Positions 1 to 6,854 are shown, numbered from the stretch's first letter. The stretch is 7,466 bases of DNA from Bacteroidota bacterium (GCA_029778965.1 JAKPBL010000348.1:1-7466), one strand, 5' to 3'. Made by a program: numbers and translations. Notes: a model not told the origin generated them from the letters alone.

Positions 1-156
1 CTTGCAGGCGTAGAAAAAACGTGCATTGCATTTACTGAATGCCTTCTCCAGCTTATTGTATTGGCCGCGGATCTGATCGGCGTTATATACATAGAGGGGC
101 GTACCAAACTCTCTTGCAAGAGAGACCAGTTGTTCGTTGCTTAAAAAATCGGCCAT
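1..156 (-). CDS. lysA: Diaminopimelate decarboxylase, N-terminal 52 residues (cut by left edge)
   Basis: This is the start of the PLP-dependent decarboxylase that converts meso-diaminopimelate to L-lysine in the cytoplasm, the last step of lysine synthesis; its substrate is also a peptidoglycan precursor in many bacteria. The visible part starts MADFLSNEQL and contains FGTPLYVYNADQIR, the typical opening of fold-III decarboxylases. It ends in FYACK, where Lys52 matches the lysine of the YAxKA motif that binds PLP; the rest of the barrel and the C-terminal beta domain lie outside the window. The ATG at 154-156 is chosen because homology begins within a few residues of it. It follows scpB on the same strand after 33 bp, so cotranscription is likely. 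Related group-IV decarboxylases (ornithine, arginine) share the fold, but the opening fits LysA best. Confidence 0.88.
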   Translation of the reverse strand, partial: MADFLSNEQLVSLAREFGTPLYVYNADQIRGQYNKLEKAFSKCNARFFYACK

Positions 157-189
157 AGTTTTCTGACTTGCGAATGGCAGCGAATATAG

Positions 190-903
190 TCATTCTTCGG
201 CTGCCGGCGCATCGTCAGGTGTTTCCTGCAATTCGCCTGTTTCGCTAACATGCAGGCCCGCGTGCTCTTCCGCCACGAGCACATCGGTGATGGCTTCCTC
301 GTTGCCATTTTCCGCCCGAAGCTGGTTACCCGGAATGGTGGGCTCGACCGCCTGGTCGGCCAGCACCTCCCTGATCCTGGGCAGGTCTTCAGGGCCATTG
401 AGCCCGAAGTAGTCCATGAAAGAGCGAGAGGTGGTGTAGACAAGCGGCTTGCCGGGCAGGTCTTCGTTCCGGCCGGCAATGACGATCAGCTCTTTTTCCA
501 GCAATTTCTGGATGCTGTAGTCGGCGCTTACACCACGAATGGCCTCGATCTCCGACTTAGTGATCGGTTGCTTATAGGCGATAATGGCCAGGGTTTCCAT
601 GGCTGCGCCGCTAAGGCGTTTTAAGAACTTGTCGCCGTTCAGTTGGGCAACGGTTTTATGATAGTCTTTCTTGGTAAGAAACTGCCAGCCATTGCCGCTG
701 AACCGGATCTCAAAGGGATAAAACTCACTTTGGTATTTCTCCACGATCCCTTCCAGCGAAGATTCCACCTGTTCGAGCGTGATCTTGTCTTCCATAAAGC
801 CAAAAGCCTGGTTTACCAGGTCGGTCAGCTCGATGGCGCTCAGCGGCTTCTCACTCGCAAAAATCAAAGACTCTATATGGGGTATGATACTTCCTATTTC
901 CAT
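190..903 (-). CDS. scpB: Segregation and condensation protein B
   Basis: ScpB is the winged-helix (kite) subunit that dimerises and binds ScpA, which bridges the SMC heads in the bacterial condensin that organises and segregates the chromosome. The 237-residue product shows the family hallmarks in order: an N-terminal helix with IESLIFASEKPLS (residues 10-22), a first winged helix to about residue 90, then LSGAAMETLAIIAYKQPIT (97-115), EIEAIRGV (118-125), and a second winged helix ending in GKPLVYTT and FGLNGPEDLP (151-174). Residues from about 185 to the end form an acidic, low-complexity tail probably not part of the fold. The ATG at 901-903 gives the usual start (MEIG). It lies between atpG (102 bp upstream) and lysA (33 bp downstream) on the same strand. 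scpA is not in the window, so the two partners are not adjacent here. Confidence 0.95.
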   Translation of the reverse strand: MEIGSIIPHIESLIFASEKPLSAIELTDLVNQAFGFMEDKITLEQVESSLEGIVEKYQSEFYPFEIRFSGNGWQFLTKKDYHKTVAQLNGDKFLKRLSGAAMETLAIIAYKQPITKSEIEAIRGVSADYSIQKLLEKELIVIAGRNEDLPGKPLVYTTSRSFMDYFGLNGPEDLPRIREVLADQAVEPTIPGNQLRAENGNEEAITDVLVAEEHAGLHVSETGELQETPDDAPAAEE

Positions 904-1005
904 GGTTCCGATTTATTATGTTGCAACAAGCAGCATGCCGCAAGCAAATAATAAAAGGATAAAAAAGGGAAAGGAGTTGTTCACATTGTGGAAAACGGGA
1001 GGGGT

Positions 1006-1887
1006 TTATCCCTGCAATGCGGCCGCACCGCTCACAATCTCGGTCAGCTCGGTGGTAATGGCGGCCTGGCGGGCGCGGTTGTAGCTGATTTTGAGTGAAC
1101 GGATCAGTTCATTGGCGTTCTCGGACGCTTTGTCCATCGCAGTCATACGGGCGCCATGCTCTGAGGCGTTGGCGTCGAGCACCGCTTTGTAGAGCTGGGT
1201 GTTCAATATCTTCGGCATCAGCTCGGTAATCAGCTCTTCTTTATTGGGTTCGAAAATAAAATCGGTCTTCTTGTTACCGCCGGTACCCTGTACTTTGGGA
1301 ATGGGCAGAAAACGCTCCACCACGAACGACTGGGTAGCGGCGTTCCTGAATTGGCTGTAAACAATTTCCACTACGTCGAAATCGCCGGCTTCAAAAGCGG
1401 TAACGGCAGCCTGCGCGCAAGCCTGCACTTTGTCAAAACGCAGGTCGAGGAAAATATCCTTATAACGTGGTGAAGGGTGGTAATTGCCTTTCTGCAACGA
1501 TTCATAGCCCTTCTTCCCTATATTCCAGACAGTCACCTGGCCTTTGTTGTATTGAGAAAGGTATTTTTCCTGCACCACTGCACGGGCGGCTTTTACCACG
1601 TTGGCATTGTAAGCACCTGCCAGTCCGCGATCGCTGGTAATCACGATCAGCAGCACTTTCTCCACCGGCCGTTCCGTGGCCAGCCTGCTGCCCACCTCTC
1701 CTTCTGTATTGCTGACAATATTGCTGAGCATTTCCTGGAGCTTGTTGGCATAGGGACGCATCTGGAGGATCGCATCCTGCGCGCGGCGAAGCTTGGCAGC
1801 GCTCACCATTTTCATGGCCTTGGTGATCTGCTGCGTACTCTGAACGGATTTGATCCTGTTGCGGACTTCTTTCAGTGCTCCTGACAT
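1006..1887 (-). CDS. atpG: F1F0 ATP synthase gamma subunit
   Basis: The gamma subunit is the central rotor shaft of F1, coupling proton flow through F0 to ATP synthesis on the alpha/beta hexamer at the cytoplasmic membrane face. The 293-residue product has the N-terminal helix SGALKEVRNRIKSVQSTQQI with KAMKMVSAAKLRRAQ (residues 24-38), the central ITSDRGLAGAYN (83-94), and a C-terminal helix ending ITTELTEIVSGAAA (277-290), which fits the family signature I-T-x-E-x2-E-x3-G-A. An ATG seven codons further upstream (1906-1908) is open, but MSGALKEVRN is the standard beginning of the family, so the ATG at 1885-1887 is preferred. The upstream ATG also overlaps the promoter-like TAGTTTTG box. No atpA lies beside it: the next gene upstream is secA on the other strand. 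Confidence 0.96.
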   Translation of the reverse strand: MSGALKEVRNRIKSVQSTQQITKAMKMVSAAKLRRAQDAILQMRPYANKLQEMLSNIVSNTEGEVGSRLATERPVEKVLLIVITSDRGLAGAYNANVVKAARAVVQEKYLSQYNKGQVTVWNIGKKGYESLQKGNYHPSPRYKDIFLDLRFDKVQACAQAAVTAFEAGDFDVVEIVYSQFRNAATQSFVVERFLPIPKVQGTGGNKKTDFIFEPNKEELITELMPKILNTQLYKAVLDANASEHGARMTAMDKASENANELIRSLKISYNRARQAAITTELTEIVSGAAALQG

Positions 1888-1905
1888 GCTCTTTGGAAAT
1901 TTGCG

Positions 1906-1913
1906 CAAAACTA
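1906..1913 (-). promoter_or_regulatory. Candidate -7 box (TAGTTTTG) for atpG
   Basis: Read on the minus strand this octamer matches the Bacteroidota sigma-factor -7 consensus TAnnTTTG exactly. It would place the transcription start near 1900, leaving a leader of only about 13 nt before the chosen atpG ATG. A good TTG-type -33 box at the usual distance is not obvious, so the call rests on the -7 match and the position between divergent genes. Confidence 0.45.
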
Positions 1914-1965
1914 AGGCAGGAAAACCAGATTACCATGTTTCCGGGGCCGGGGAGCAGGGATTTTG

Positions 1966-1973
1966 TACCTTTG
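1966..1973 (+). promoter_or_regulatory. Candidate -7 box (TACCTTTG) for secA
   Basis: The octamer matches the Bacteroidota -7 consensus TAnnTTTG exactly and sits about 95 bp before the secA ATG. Transcription would begin near 1979-1981, which is where the leader inverted repeat starts. The -33 region is poorly conserved: the nearest T-rich stretch is GTTT at 1937-1940, slightly too far upstream, and TTTTG at 1961-1965 is too close. The start site is inferred, not measured. Confidence 0.55.
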
Positions 1974-1978
1974 TCGGC

Positions 1979-2022
1979 CTGTCAATATGACTGCTCTCAA
2001 AGTGTAGCATTGAAATTGACAG
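1979..2022 (+). other. Inverted repeat / possible stem-loop at the 5' end of the secA leader
   Basis: CTGTCAAT at 1979-1986 is the exact reverse complement of ATTGACAG at 2015-2022, enclosing 28 nt. Inside, TGCT (1992-1995) can pair with AGCA (2006-2009) around a 10-nt loop, with a symmetrical 5x5 internal loop between the two stems. It begins about where the predicted secA transcript starts, so the mRNA would carry a 5'-terminal hairpin. No T-run follows, so it is not an intrinsic terminator. Function is unknown; mRNA stabilisation, an operator half-site pair, or a translation-control element are all possible. Confidence 0.4.
1987..2007 (+). other. Six-codon mini-ORF in the secA leader
   Basis: An ATG at 1987-1989 opens a frame encoding M-T-A-L-K-V and stops at TAG 2005-2007, 59 nt before the secA ATG and out of frame with it. 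It lies almost wholly in the loop of the inverted repeat above. It has no recognisable ribosome binding site and may be chance; at six residues it is much too short to be a SecM-like arrest peptide, since those span the ribosomal exit tunnel. Confidence 0.15.
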
Positions 2023-2066
2023 ACCAAATAACATTTTACAGACTCATTCTATTTCAATAACAGGTT

Positions 2067-5000
2067 ATGATAGGGTTTATCCAGAAGATATTCGGCGGTA
2101 GTAAATCAGAAAAAGACATCAAGGGCATTCAGCCCATCGTTGCCCAAACAAACGAATACTTCACTGCTTTTCAATCACTTACGAACGATCAACTCCGCGG
2201 CAAGTCGGTTGAATTTAAGTCCCGCATCAAAGACCACGTGAAAGAGACCGATGCGGAGATCACCCGGCTCAATGCCGAGGCCGAAGCCCTTCCTTTCACC
2301 GATTTCAACGGCAAGGAGGCCATTTACCAGGAGGTAGACAAATTGCGCAAGAAGCGGAACGAGCAGATCGAGGAAGTGCTGAAAACCATCGCTCCCGAAG
2401 CCTTTGCCACCATCAAGGAAGCCGCCCGCCGCTTTAAGGAAAACAGCCAGTTATCGGCCACTGCCACTGACCTTGACCGCGAGTTGGCCACCAAAAAGAA
2501 CTATATCAGCATCGACGGCGACCAGGCCGTTTACCAGAACTCGTGGACGGCCGCCGGCGGCACCATTACCTGGAACATGGTGCATTATGACGTACAGCTC
2601 ATCGGCGGTTATGTGCTGCACCAGGGCAAGATCGCAGAAATGGCCACCGGTGAGGGTAAAACCCTGGTGTCAACCCTTCCCGCTTATCTCAATGCGCTGG
2701 CCGGTGAAGGCGTGCACATCGTAACCGTGAACGATTACCTGGCCCGCCGCGACTCCGAATGGAACGGCCCCCTGTTCGAATGGCTGGGACTGACTGTTGA
2801 CTGTATCGACAAACACCAACCCAACAGCGAAGACCGCCGCCGCGCCTACCTGGCAGATATTACCTACGGCACCAACAACGAATTCGGCTTCGACTACCTG
2901 CGCGATAACATGGTGCACAGTCCCGATGAAATGGTACAGCGCCGTCACCATTTCGCCATGGTCGATGAGGTCGATTCGGTACTGATCGACGATGCCCGTA
3001 CGCCCCTGATCATTTCCGGTCCCGTACCGCGTGGCGATGACCAGCAATACCATATTCTCAAACCCCGTGTGCTGCAACTGTTCGAAGCGCAGCGGCAGGT
3101 AGTGAATAAATTCCTGAACGAAGCGCGCAAGAAAGTGGCCGAAGGCAACGACGATCCCAAAGACGGAGGCCTCGCCCTGATGCGCGCCTATCGCGGCCTG
3201 CCCAAAAGCAGCGCCCTGATCAAGTACCTGAGCGAGCCGGGCATCAAAGTGAAGCTGCAAAAATCGGAGAACTATTACCTGGCCGACCAGCAAAAGGAAA
3301 TGCCGAAGGTAGATGCCGAGCTGTTTTTTTATATCGACGAAAAAAACAATTCAGTTGATCTTACCGACCGCGGCATCCAGATGATCACCCGCGCCGGCGA
3401 AGACCCCGACTTTTTCGTGCTGCCCGATATCGCCATGAAGCTGGGCGAGATTGAAAGCAGTACGCTGAGCGCCGAAGAAAAGCTCCAGCAAAAAGAGAGC
3501 CTGCTCAGCGAATACACCTTGAAAGCCGACCGCATCCATACCATTCACCAGTTGCTGAAAGCCTATACCCTCTTCGACAAAGACGTGGAATACGTGGTGA
3601 TGGACGGACAGGTGAAGATCGTTGACGAGCAGACCGGCCGTATTCTTGACGGACGCCGTTATTCCGACGGCCTGCACCAGGCGATCGAGGCCAAAGAGAA
3701 TGTGAAGATCGAAGCGGCCACGCAAACCTATGCCACCGTTACGCTGCAGAACTATTTCCGAATGTACCACAAGCTCTGCGGTATGACCGGTACCGCCGAA
3801 ACGGAAGCAGCAGAATTGTGGGACATCTACAAGCTCGACGTGGTGACGGTTCCAACCAATGTGTCCATTACCCGGAAAGACCACCAGGACCTGGTATATA
3901 AAACCAAACGCGAAAAATATTCGGCCGTTATCGACGAAATAGAGAATCTGCGCAATGCCGGCCGGCCGGTGCTGGTGGGTACCACCTCGGTGGAAGTCAG
4001 TGAATTGCTGAGCCGCATGCTGCAGGTGAAAAAGATCCCCCATAACGTATTGAACGCGAAGCAGCACGCCCGTGAAGCACAGGTGGTAGCTGAAGCAGGC
4101 CTGGCAGGCGCCGTAACCATTGCCACCAACATGGCCGGTCGCGGTACCGACATCAAGCTCGGCCCCGGGGTGAAAGAAAGCGGCGGTCTCGCCATCATCG
4201 GTACCGAGCGGCACGAAAGCCGCCGTGTTGACCGGCAGTTGCGTGGTCGCGCCGGTCGCCAGGGCGACCCTGGTACGTCGCAGTTCTATGTATCGATGGA
4301 AGACGACCTGATGCGCATGTTCGGCAGCGATCGCATCGCCTCGCTGATGGACCGTATGGGCTATAAGGAAGGCGAAGTGATCCAGCACAGCATGATCACC
4401 CGCAGCATCGAACGGGCGCAGAAAAAAGTGGAAGAGAACAACTTTGGCATTCGTAAACGCCTGCTTGAATACGACGACGTGATGAACAAGCAGCGGAACG
4501 TAGTATATAAGAAACGCCAGCACGCGCTGTTCGGTGAACGCCTGGCGCTGGATCTCGACAATGCGTTTTATACGGTAGCTGAAGGGCTGGTCAATTCTTT
4601 CCGCGAGCAGGAAGATTACGAGGGCTTCAAATTGGGTGCTATCGTGAATTTTGGCATCGATACCACCATCACACAGCAGGATTTCAAATCGAGAAATCAG
4701 CAAGACCTCGCCGATGCCCTGTACCGTGAAGCAACCGCCAACTACCAGCGCAGGAACGAACACCTGAAAACGCAGGCGGTGCCTGTATTCGCGAATATCC
4801 GCGCCACGCAGGGGCACCATATCGAAAATGTGGTAGTACCCTTCAGCGATGGCAAGAAAGGCATCAGCGTGCTGAGCAACCTGCAGAAAACCATCGACAG
4901 CCAGGGCCAGGAGTTAGTGAATGCACAGGAAAGAACCATTACGCTGGCGCTGATCGACGATGCCTGGAAAGAGCATCTCCGTTCGATGGATGACCTGAAG

Positions 5001-5402
5001 CAAAGCGTGCAGACGGCCTACCTGGAGCAGAAAGACCCGCTGGTGATCTATAAAGTGGAAGCTTTTGAGCTGTTCCGTAAAATGGACAGCGAGGTGAATA
5101 TCGATATCGTGTCTTTCCTCTGCCACAGTGGTATTCCTGTAGAGCAGCAGCAGGCCTCACAGCAGCAGGTAATCCGTGAAGGACGTGAGCAGAAAACCGA
5201 TATGAGCAGGCTGCAGGCCAATAAAGATGAGGTCGATGCCCGCGGCGATGATTATGCCGCCAACCAGAACGACTATTTTGATCCCAGTGGCGGCCCGGTA
5301 GTGCAGGAGCCCATCCGGGTGGGTCCGAAAGTGGGAAGAAATGATCCTTGTCCGTGTGGCAGTGGGAAGAAGTTTAAGAATTGTCATGGGGCGAATGGAT
5401 AG
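2067..5402 (+). CDS. secA: Protein translocase motor ATPase SecA
   Basis: SecA binds unfolded preproteins and uses ATP hydrolysis to push them through the SecYEG channel across the cytoplasmic membrane. In the 1111-residue product: Walker A ATGEGKT (193-199), VNDYLARRD (221-229), TNNEFGFDYLRDNM (269-282), Walker B DEVD (300-303) followed by DDARTPLIISGP, MTGTAETEA (573-581), the second ATPase domain with TNMAGRGTDIKL (687-698) and QLRGRAGRQGD (724-734), the helical scaffold with DDAWKEHLRSMD (964-975), and a C-terminal zinc site CPCGSGKKFKNCH (Cys1095, Cys1097, Cys1106, His1107) that binds SecB and phospholipid in studied relatives. It is about 200 residues longer than E. coli SecA, with a charged insertion near 57-100 and another near 325-415. 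An in-frame TAA at 2058-2060 leaves the ATG at 2067 as the first start, and the family begins there. It stands alone as a transcription unit, ended by the hairpins downstream. Confidence 0.98.
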   Translation: MIGFIQKIFGGSKSEKDIKGIQPIVAQTNEYFTAFQSLTNDQLRGKSVEFKSRIKDHVKETDAEITRLNAEAEALPFTDFNGKEAIYQEVDKLRKKRNEQIEEVLKTIAPEAFATIKEAARRFKENSQLSATATDLDRELATKKNYISIDGDQAVYQNSWTAAGGTITWNMVHYDVQLIGGYVLHQGKIAEMATGEGKTLVSTLPAYLNALAGEGVHIVTVNDYLARRDSEWNGPLFEWLGLTVDCIDKHQPNSEDRRRAYLADITYGTNNEFGFDYLRDNMVHSPDEMVQRRHHFAMVDEVDSVLIDDARTPLIISGPVPRGDDQQYHILKPRVLQLFEAQRQVVNKFLNEARKKVAEGNDDPKDGGLALMRAYRGLPKSSALIKYLSEPGIKVKLQKSENYYLADQQKEMPKVDAELFFYIDEKNNSVDLTDRGIQMITRAGEDPDFFVLPDIAMKLGEIESSTLSAEEKLQQKESLLSEYTLKADRIHTIHQLLKAYTLFDKDVEYVVMDGQVKIVDEQTGRILDGRRYSDGLHQAIEAKENVKIEAATQTYATVTLQNYFRMYHKLCGMTGTAETEAAELWDIYKLDVVTVPTNVSITRKDHQDLVYKTKREKYSAVIDEIENLRNAGRPVLVGTTSVEVSELLSRMLQVKKIPHNVLNAKQHAREAQVVAEAGLAGAVTIATNMAGRGTDIKLGPGVKESGGLAIIGTERHESRRVDRQLRGRAGRQGDPGTSQFYVSMEDDLMRMFGSDRIASLMDRMGYKEGEVIQHSMITRSIERAQKKVEENNFGIRKRLLEYDDVMNKQRNVVYKKRQHALFGERLALDLDNAFYTVAEGLVNSFREQEDYEGFKLGAIVNFGIDTTITQQDFKSRNQQDLADALYREATANYQRRNEHLKTQAVPVFANIRATQGHHIENVVVPFSDGKKGISVLSNLQKTIDSQGQELVNAQERTITLALIDDAWKEHLRSMDDLKQSVQTAYLEQKDPLVIYKVEAFELFRKMDSEVNIDIVSFLCHSGIPVEQQQASQQQVIREGREQKTDMSRLQANKDEVDARGDDYAANQNDYFDPSGGPVVQEPIRVGPKVGRNDPCPCGSGKKFKNCHGANG

Positions 5403-5415
5403 GGTTTGTGGTTGG

Positions 5416-5435
5416 TTTGAAATTTGAAATTTGAA
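5416..5435. repeat. Short heptamer tandem repeat, TTTGAAA x ~2.9
   Basis: Two exact copies of TTTGAAA (5416-5422, 5423-5429) are followed by a partial third, TTTGAA (5430-5435). It begins 13 bp after the secA stop and runs into the first downstream hairpin. The unit is AT-rich in an otherwise GC-richer region. It may be slippage-derived or one copy of a dispersed intergenic repeat; the window alone cannot tell. Confidence 0.6.
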
Positions 5436-5458
5436 GGGGCTCCGCGGATGGAGCTTTT
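5435..5458 (+). terminator. Weak hairpin with short T-run after secA
   Basis: GCTCC (5439-5443) pairs with GGAGC (5450-5454) around a 6-nt loop. The stem can be extended by three G-U pairs and one A-U pair (5435-5438 with 5455-5458), but those use up the four T residues that would form the tail. On its own it would be a poor terminator, and it may act as a first, leaky stop. Confidence 0.35.
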
Positions 5459-5470
5459 AAATAGAAATGG

Positions 5471-5505
5471 AACGCGTTCGGGGTTATAGCCGGGCGCGTT
5501 TTTTT
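5471..5505 (+). terminator. Strong intrinsic terminator of secA
   Basis: The arm AACGCGTTCGG (5471-5481) pairs with CCGGGCGCGTT (5490-5500) over 11 bp, including two G-U pairs, with an 8-nt loop. A run of seven T (5499-5505) ends the structure. On the minus strand no T-run follows the hairpin, so it serves mainly secA and does not clearly end the convergent gene at 5527. Confidence 0.85.
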
Positions 5506-5526
5506 ATCGGGATGGCAGATGATGGT

Positions 5527-6741
5527 TTACAGGCGGAGCTTCAGGAAACGTTTGGTAAGGAGGCCGGTGAAAGCGACCACGAGCCAGGCGAAGAGCGCTG
5601 ATTTCAGGAGGCCGGTGGCGCCGGTGAGCATCCAGGCAGGAAGCGACCAGTGGGTAAAGCTGATCACTGCATATACGTAGTAAGGAACCAGGTAGCAGAG
5701 CAGTGTTTCAGTGCCGGCTGGTTTGATGAGAGAAAACCAGGCGGTTTGCCGGTTCACATCGGTGATATAGTAAACGAGCAGGAAAGAAAACAGGGAGATC
5801 GCGCTGCAGATCAATACCCACGAGGGTGTGGCCCTTATTTTCGAGATGCCGCCGAGGGGTCGGGAGAGAAAGCCCAGCGCCAGGAAAACAATGGCGATGG
5901 CGGAGAAGATGAGCAGGAGACGGCTATAGGAGAAGGCCGGCTTATTGCGTTCGCGCCAGAAGAGCTGCGAGGCAAGGGCGCCCCCGATGGTAAAGGCCGT
6001 CATGGCGCCGGCGCCGATAGGTGAAAGAAGCTGGTGCAGGAGTCCTTCACCGGGTAGAAGACGGGCATGATTGGCGGCGCAAAGCGCGATGCTGAGCAGC
6101 CAGCCGATGAACAATACTCGCTCATTGCCTTTACACCAGATAAAAAGCAGCGCAGCGACCAGGTATGCCCAACCGATCAATCCCAGGATGCCCCACCACC
6201 AGGTATTGAAATGAACCGGCGAGCCCGGGTCGCCGCCCCGATAGATAAATGCGAGGTAGAGCAGCACCAGTGCAGCGACCGCTTTCAGGCTGTTGACCAG
6301 CCGGGCGTTCCATGTTTTGGGGTACTGGTTCCAGATAAGTATAAAAGCGGTGCAGGCGATCACATTCCACCATCCCCGTGCCAGGCCGGTATCAGCCGCC
6401 AGGATGTATTCCCCGTTAACAAGGAAGATGCCCATCAATAGCAATGCAAAACCGCGCCAGGCAGTGTGGCGTGCGATCTGCCAGGCGGTATCACCCCGCT
6501 GTTGGCGGTTGCGAACGGCGAAAGGAATCGACATGCCCACAATAAACAGGAAGCCCGGAAACACGATGTCTGCCAGCCCCATGCCGTCTGCCGCGGCGGG
6601 CACATGTTCCAGCCAGGCCGGAATACCGGTCAGCGTACCCAGGTCATTGACAAAGATCATCAGCAGCATCGTAAGGGCGCGAAGAGCGTCAATAGCCACT
6701 ACGCGAAACGGTAGGCCGGGGGCGGTTGAAGGATGGGACAT
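5527..6741 (-). CDS. DUF5009 / heparan-alpha-glucosaminide N-acetyltransferase-like membrane protein
   Basis: This 404-residue polytopic membrane protein opens with RVVAIDALRALTMLLMIFVND (13-33), then LEHVPAAADGMGLADIVFPGFLFIVGMSIPFA (44-75), which resembles the start of lysosomal HGSNAT and bacterial NagX-like proteins. Those are multispan acyltransferases that move acetyl from cytosolic acetyl-CoA to a sugar on the far side of the membrane. His46 sits where the family's acetyl-carrying histidine is expected, ahead of the conserved LADIVFP. Later blocks are GGISKIRATPSW (297-308) and PAGTETLLCYLVPYY (341-355). About ten hydrophobic segments are visible; the N-terminus has no cleavable signal. 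The frame stays open upstream to a TTG at 6810, but that lies inside the hairpin at 6808-6839, and homology begins after the ATG at 6741. The substrate is unknown; amino-sugar acetylation is inference from the family. It converges on secA with a 124-bp gap. Confidence 0.8.
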   Translation of the reverse strand: MSHPSTAPGLPFRVVAIDALRALTMLLMIFVNDLGTLTGIPAWLEHVPAAADGMGLADIVFPGFLFIVGMSIPFAVRNRQQRGDTAWQIARHTAWRGFALLLMGIFLVNGEYILAADTGLARGWWNVIACTAFILIWNQYPKTWNARLVNSLKAVAALVLLYLAFIYRGGDPGSPVHFNTWWWGILGLIGWAYLVAALLFIWCKGNERVLFIGWLLSIALCAANHARLLPGEGLLHQLLSPIGAGAMTAFTIGGALASQLFWRERNKPAFSYSRLLLIFSAIAIVFLALGFLSRPLGGISKIRATPSWVLICSAISLFSFLLVYYITDVNRQTAWFSLIKPAGTETLLCYLVPYYVYAVISFTHWSLPAWMLTGATGLLKSALFAWLVVAFTGLLTKRFLKLRL

Positions 6742-6807
6742 GAGGGGTAAGTTAACACAAAGTCTCCATCGGTCGACTATCCTGCTTGTTACGAATGCCA
6801 GTAATAG

Positions 6808-6839
6808 CAAGGGCCGGCTTCGTTAAAAGCCGGCCCTTG
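6808..6839 (-). terminator. Perfect 13-bp hairpin after the amidohydrolase gene
   Basis: CAAGGGCCGGCTT (6808-6820) and its exact reverse complement (6827-6839) flank a 6-nt loop. It lies 15 nt beyond the amidohydrolase stop on the minus strand and 66 bp before the next gene's ATG. The position suggests a terminator, and the stem is very stable, but the bases after it on the minus strand (GCTATTACTGG) are not a T-run, so it could instead be an mRNA-stabilising structure or a partial attenuator between the two genes. It is symmetrical and could form on either strand. Confidence 0.55.
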
Positions 6840-6854
6840 TCGTGCATACATTGC

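Noticed and set aside
904..1005. Promoter or terminator between atpG and scpB
   Set aside because: On the minus strand an ATTATTTG near 945-955 resembles the -7 box but misses the TA, and the AGGG/CCCT hairpin at the atpG stop is only 4 bp. Neither is strong enough to call; the region also holds a T-rich stretch on that strand.
1502..1936. 144-codon minus-strand frame overlapping atpG
   Set aside because: It is an out-of-frame shadow of atpG; the atpG frame carries all the family motifs without a break, so it is not a frameshifted second gene.
3351..4820. 489-codon open frame on the minus strand opposite secA
   Set aside because: It lies wholly within the intact secA gene, shows no recognisable domain, and has the His/Val/Phe-rich composition usual for antisense frames in codon-biased GC-rich genes.
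6742..6807. Promoter of the DUF5009 gene
   Set aside because: The minus-strand AGACTTTG about 20 nt before the ATG keeps only the TTTG part of the -7 consensus, so no promoter is annotated.
6742..6810. Upstream extension of the DUF5009 protein to a TTG start
   Set aside because: The extra 23 residues begin inside the hairpin and are not needed by the family, which starts shortly before the RVVAIDALRA segment; the ATG at 6741 is preferred.
6293..6826. 177-codon open frame on the plus strand
   Set aside because: It is antisense to the DUF5009 gene, crosses its start and the hairpin, and encodes no recognisable protein.
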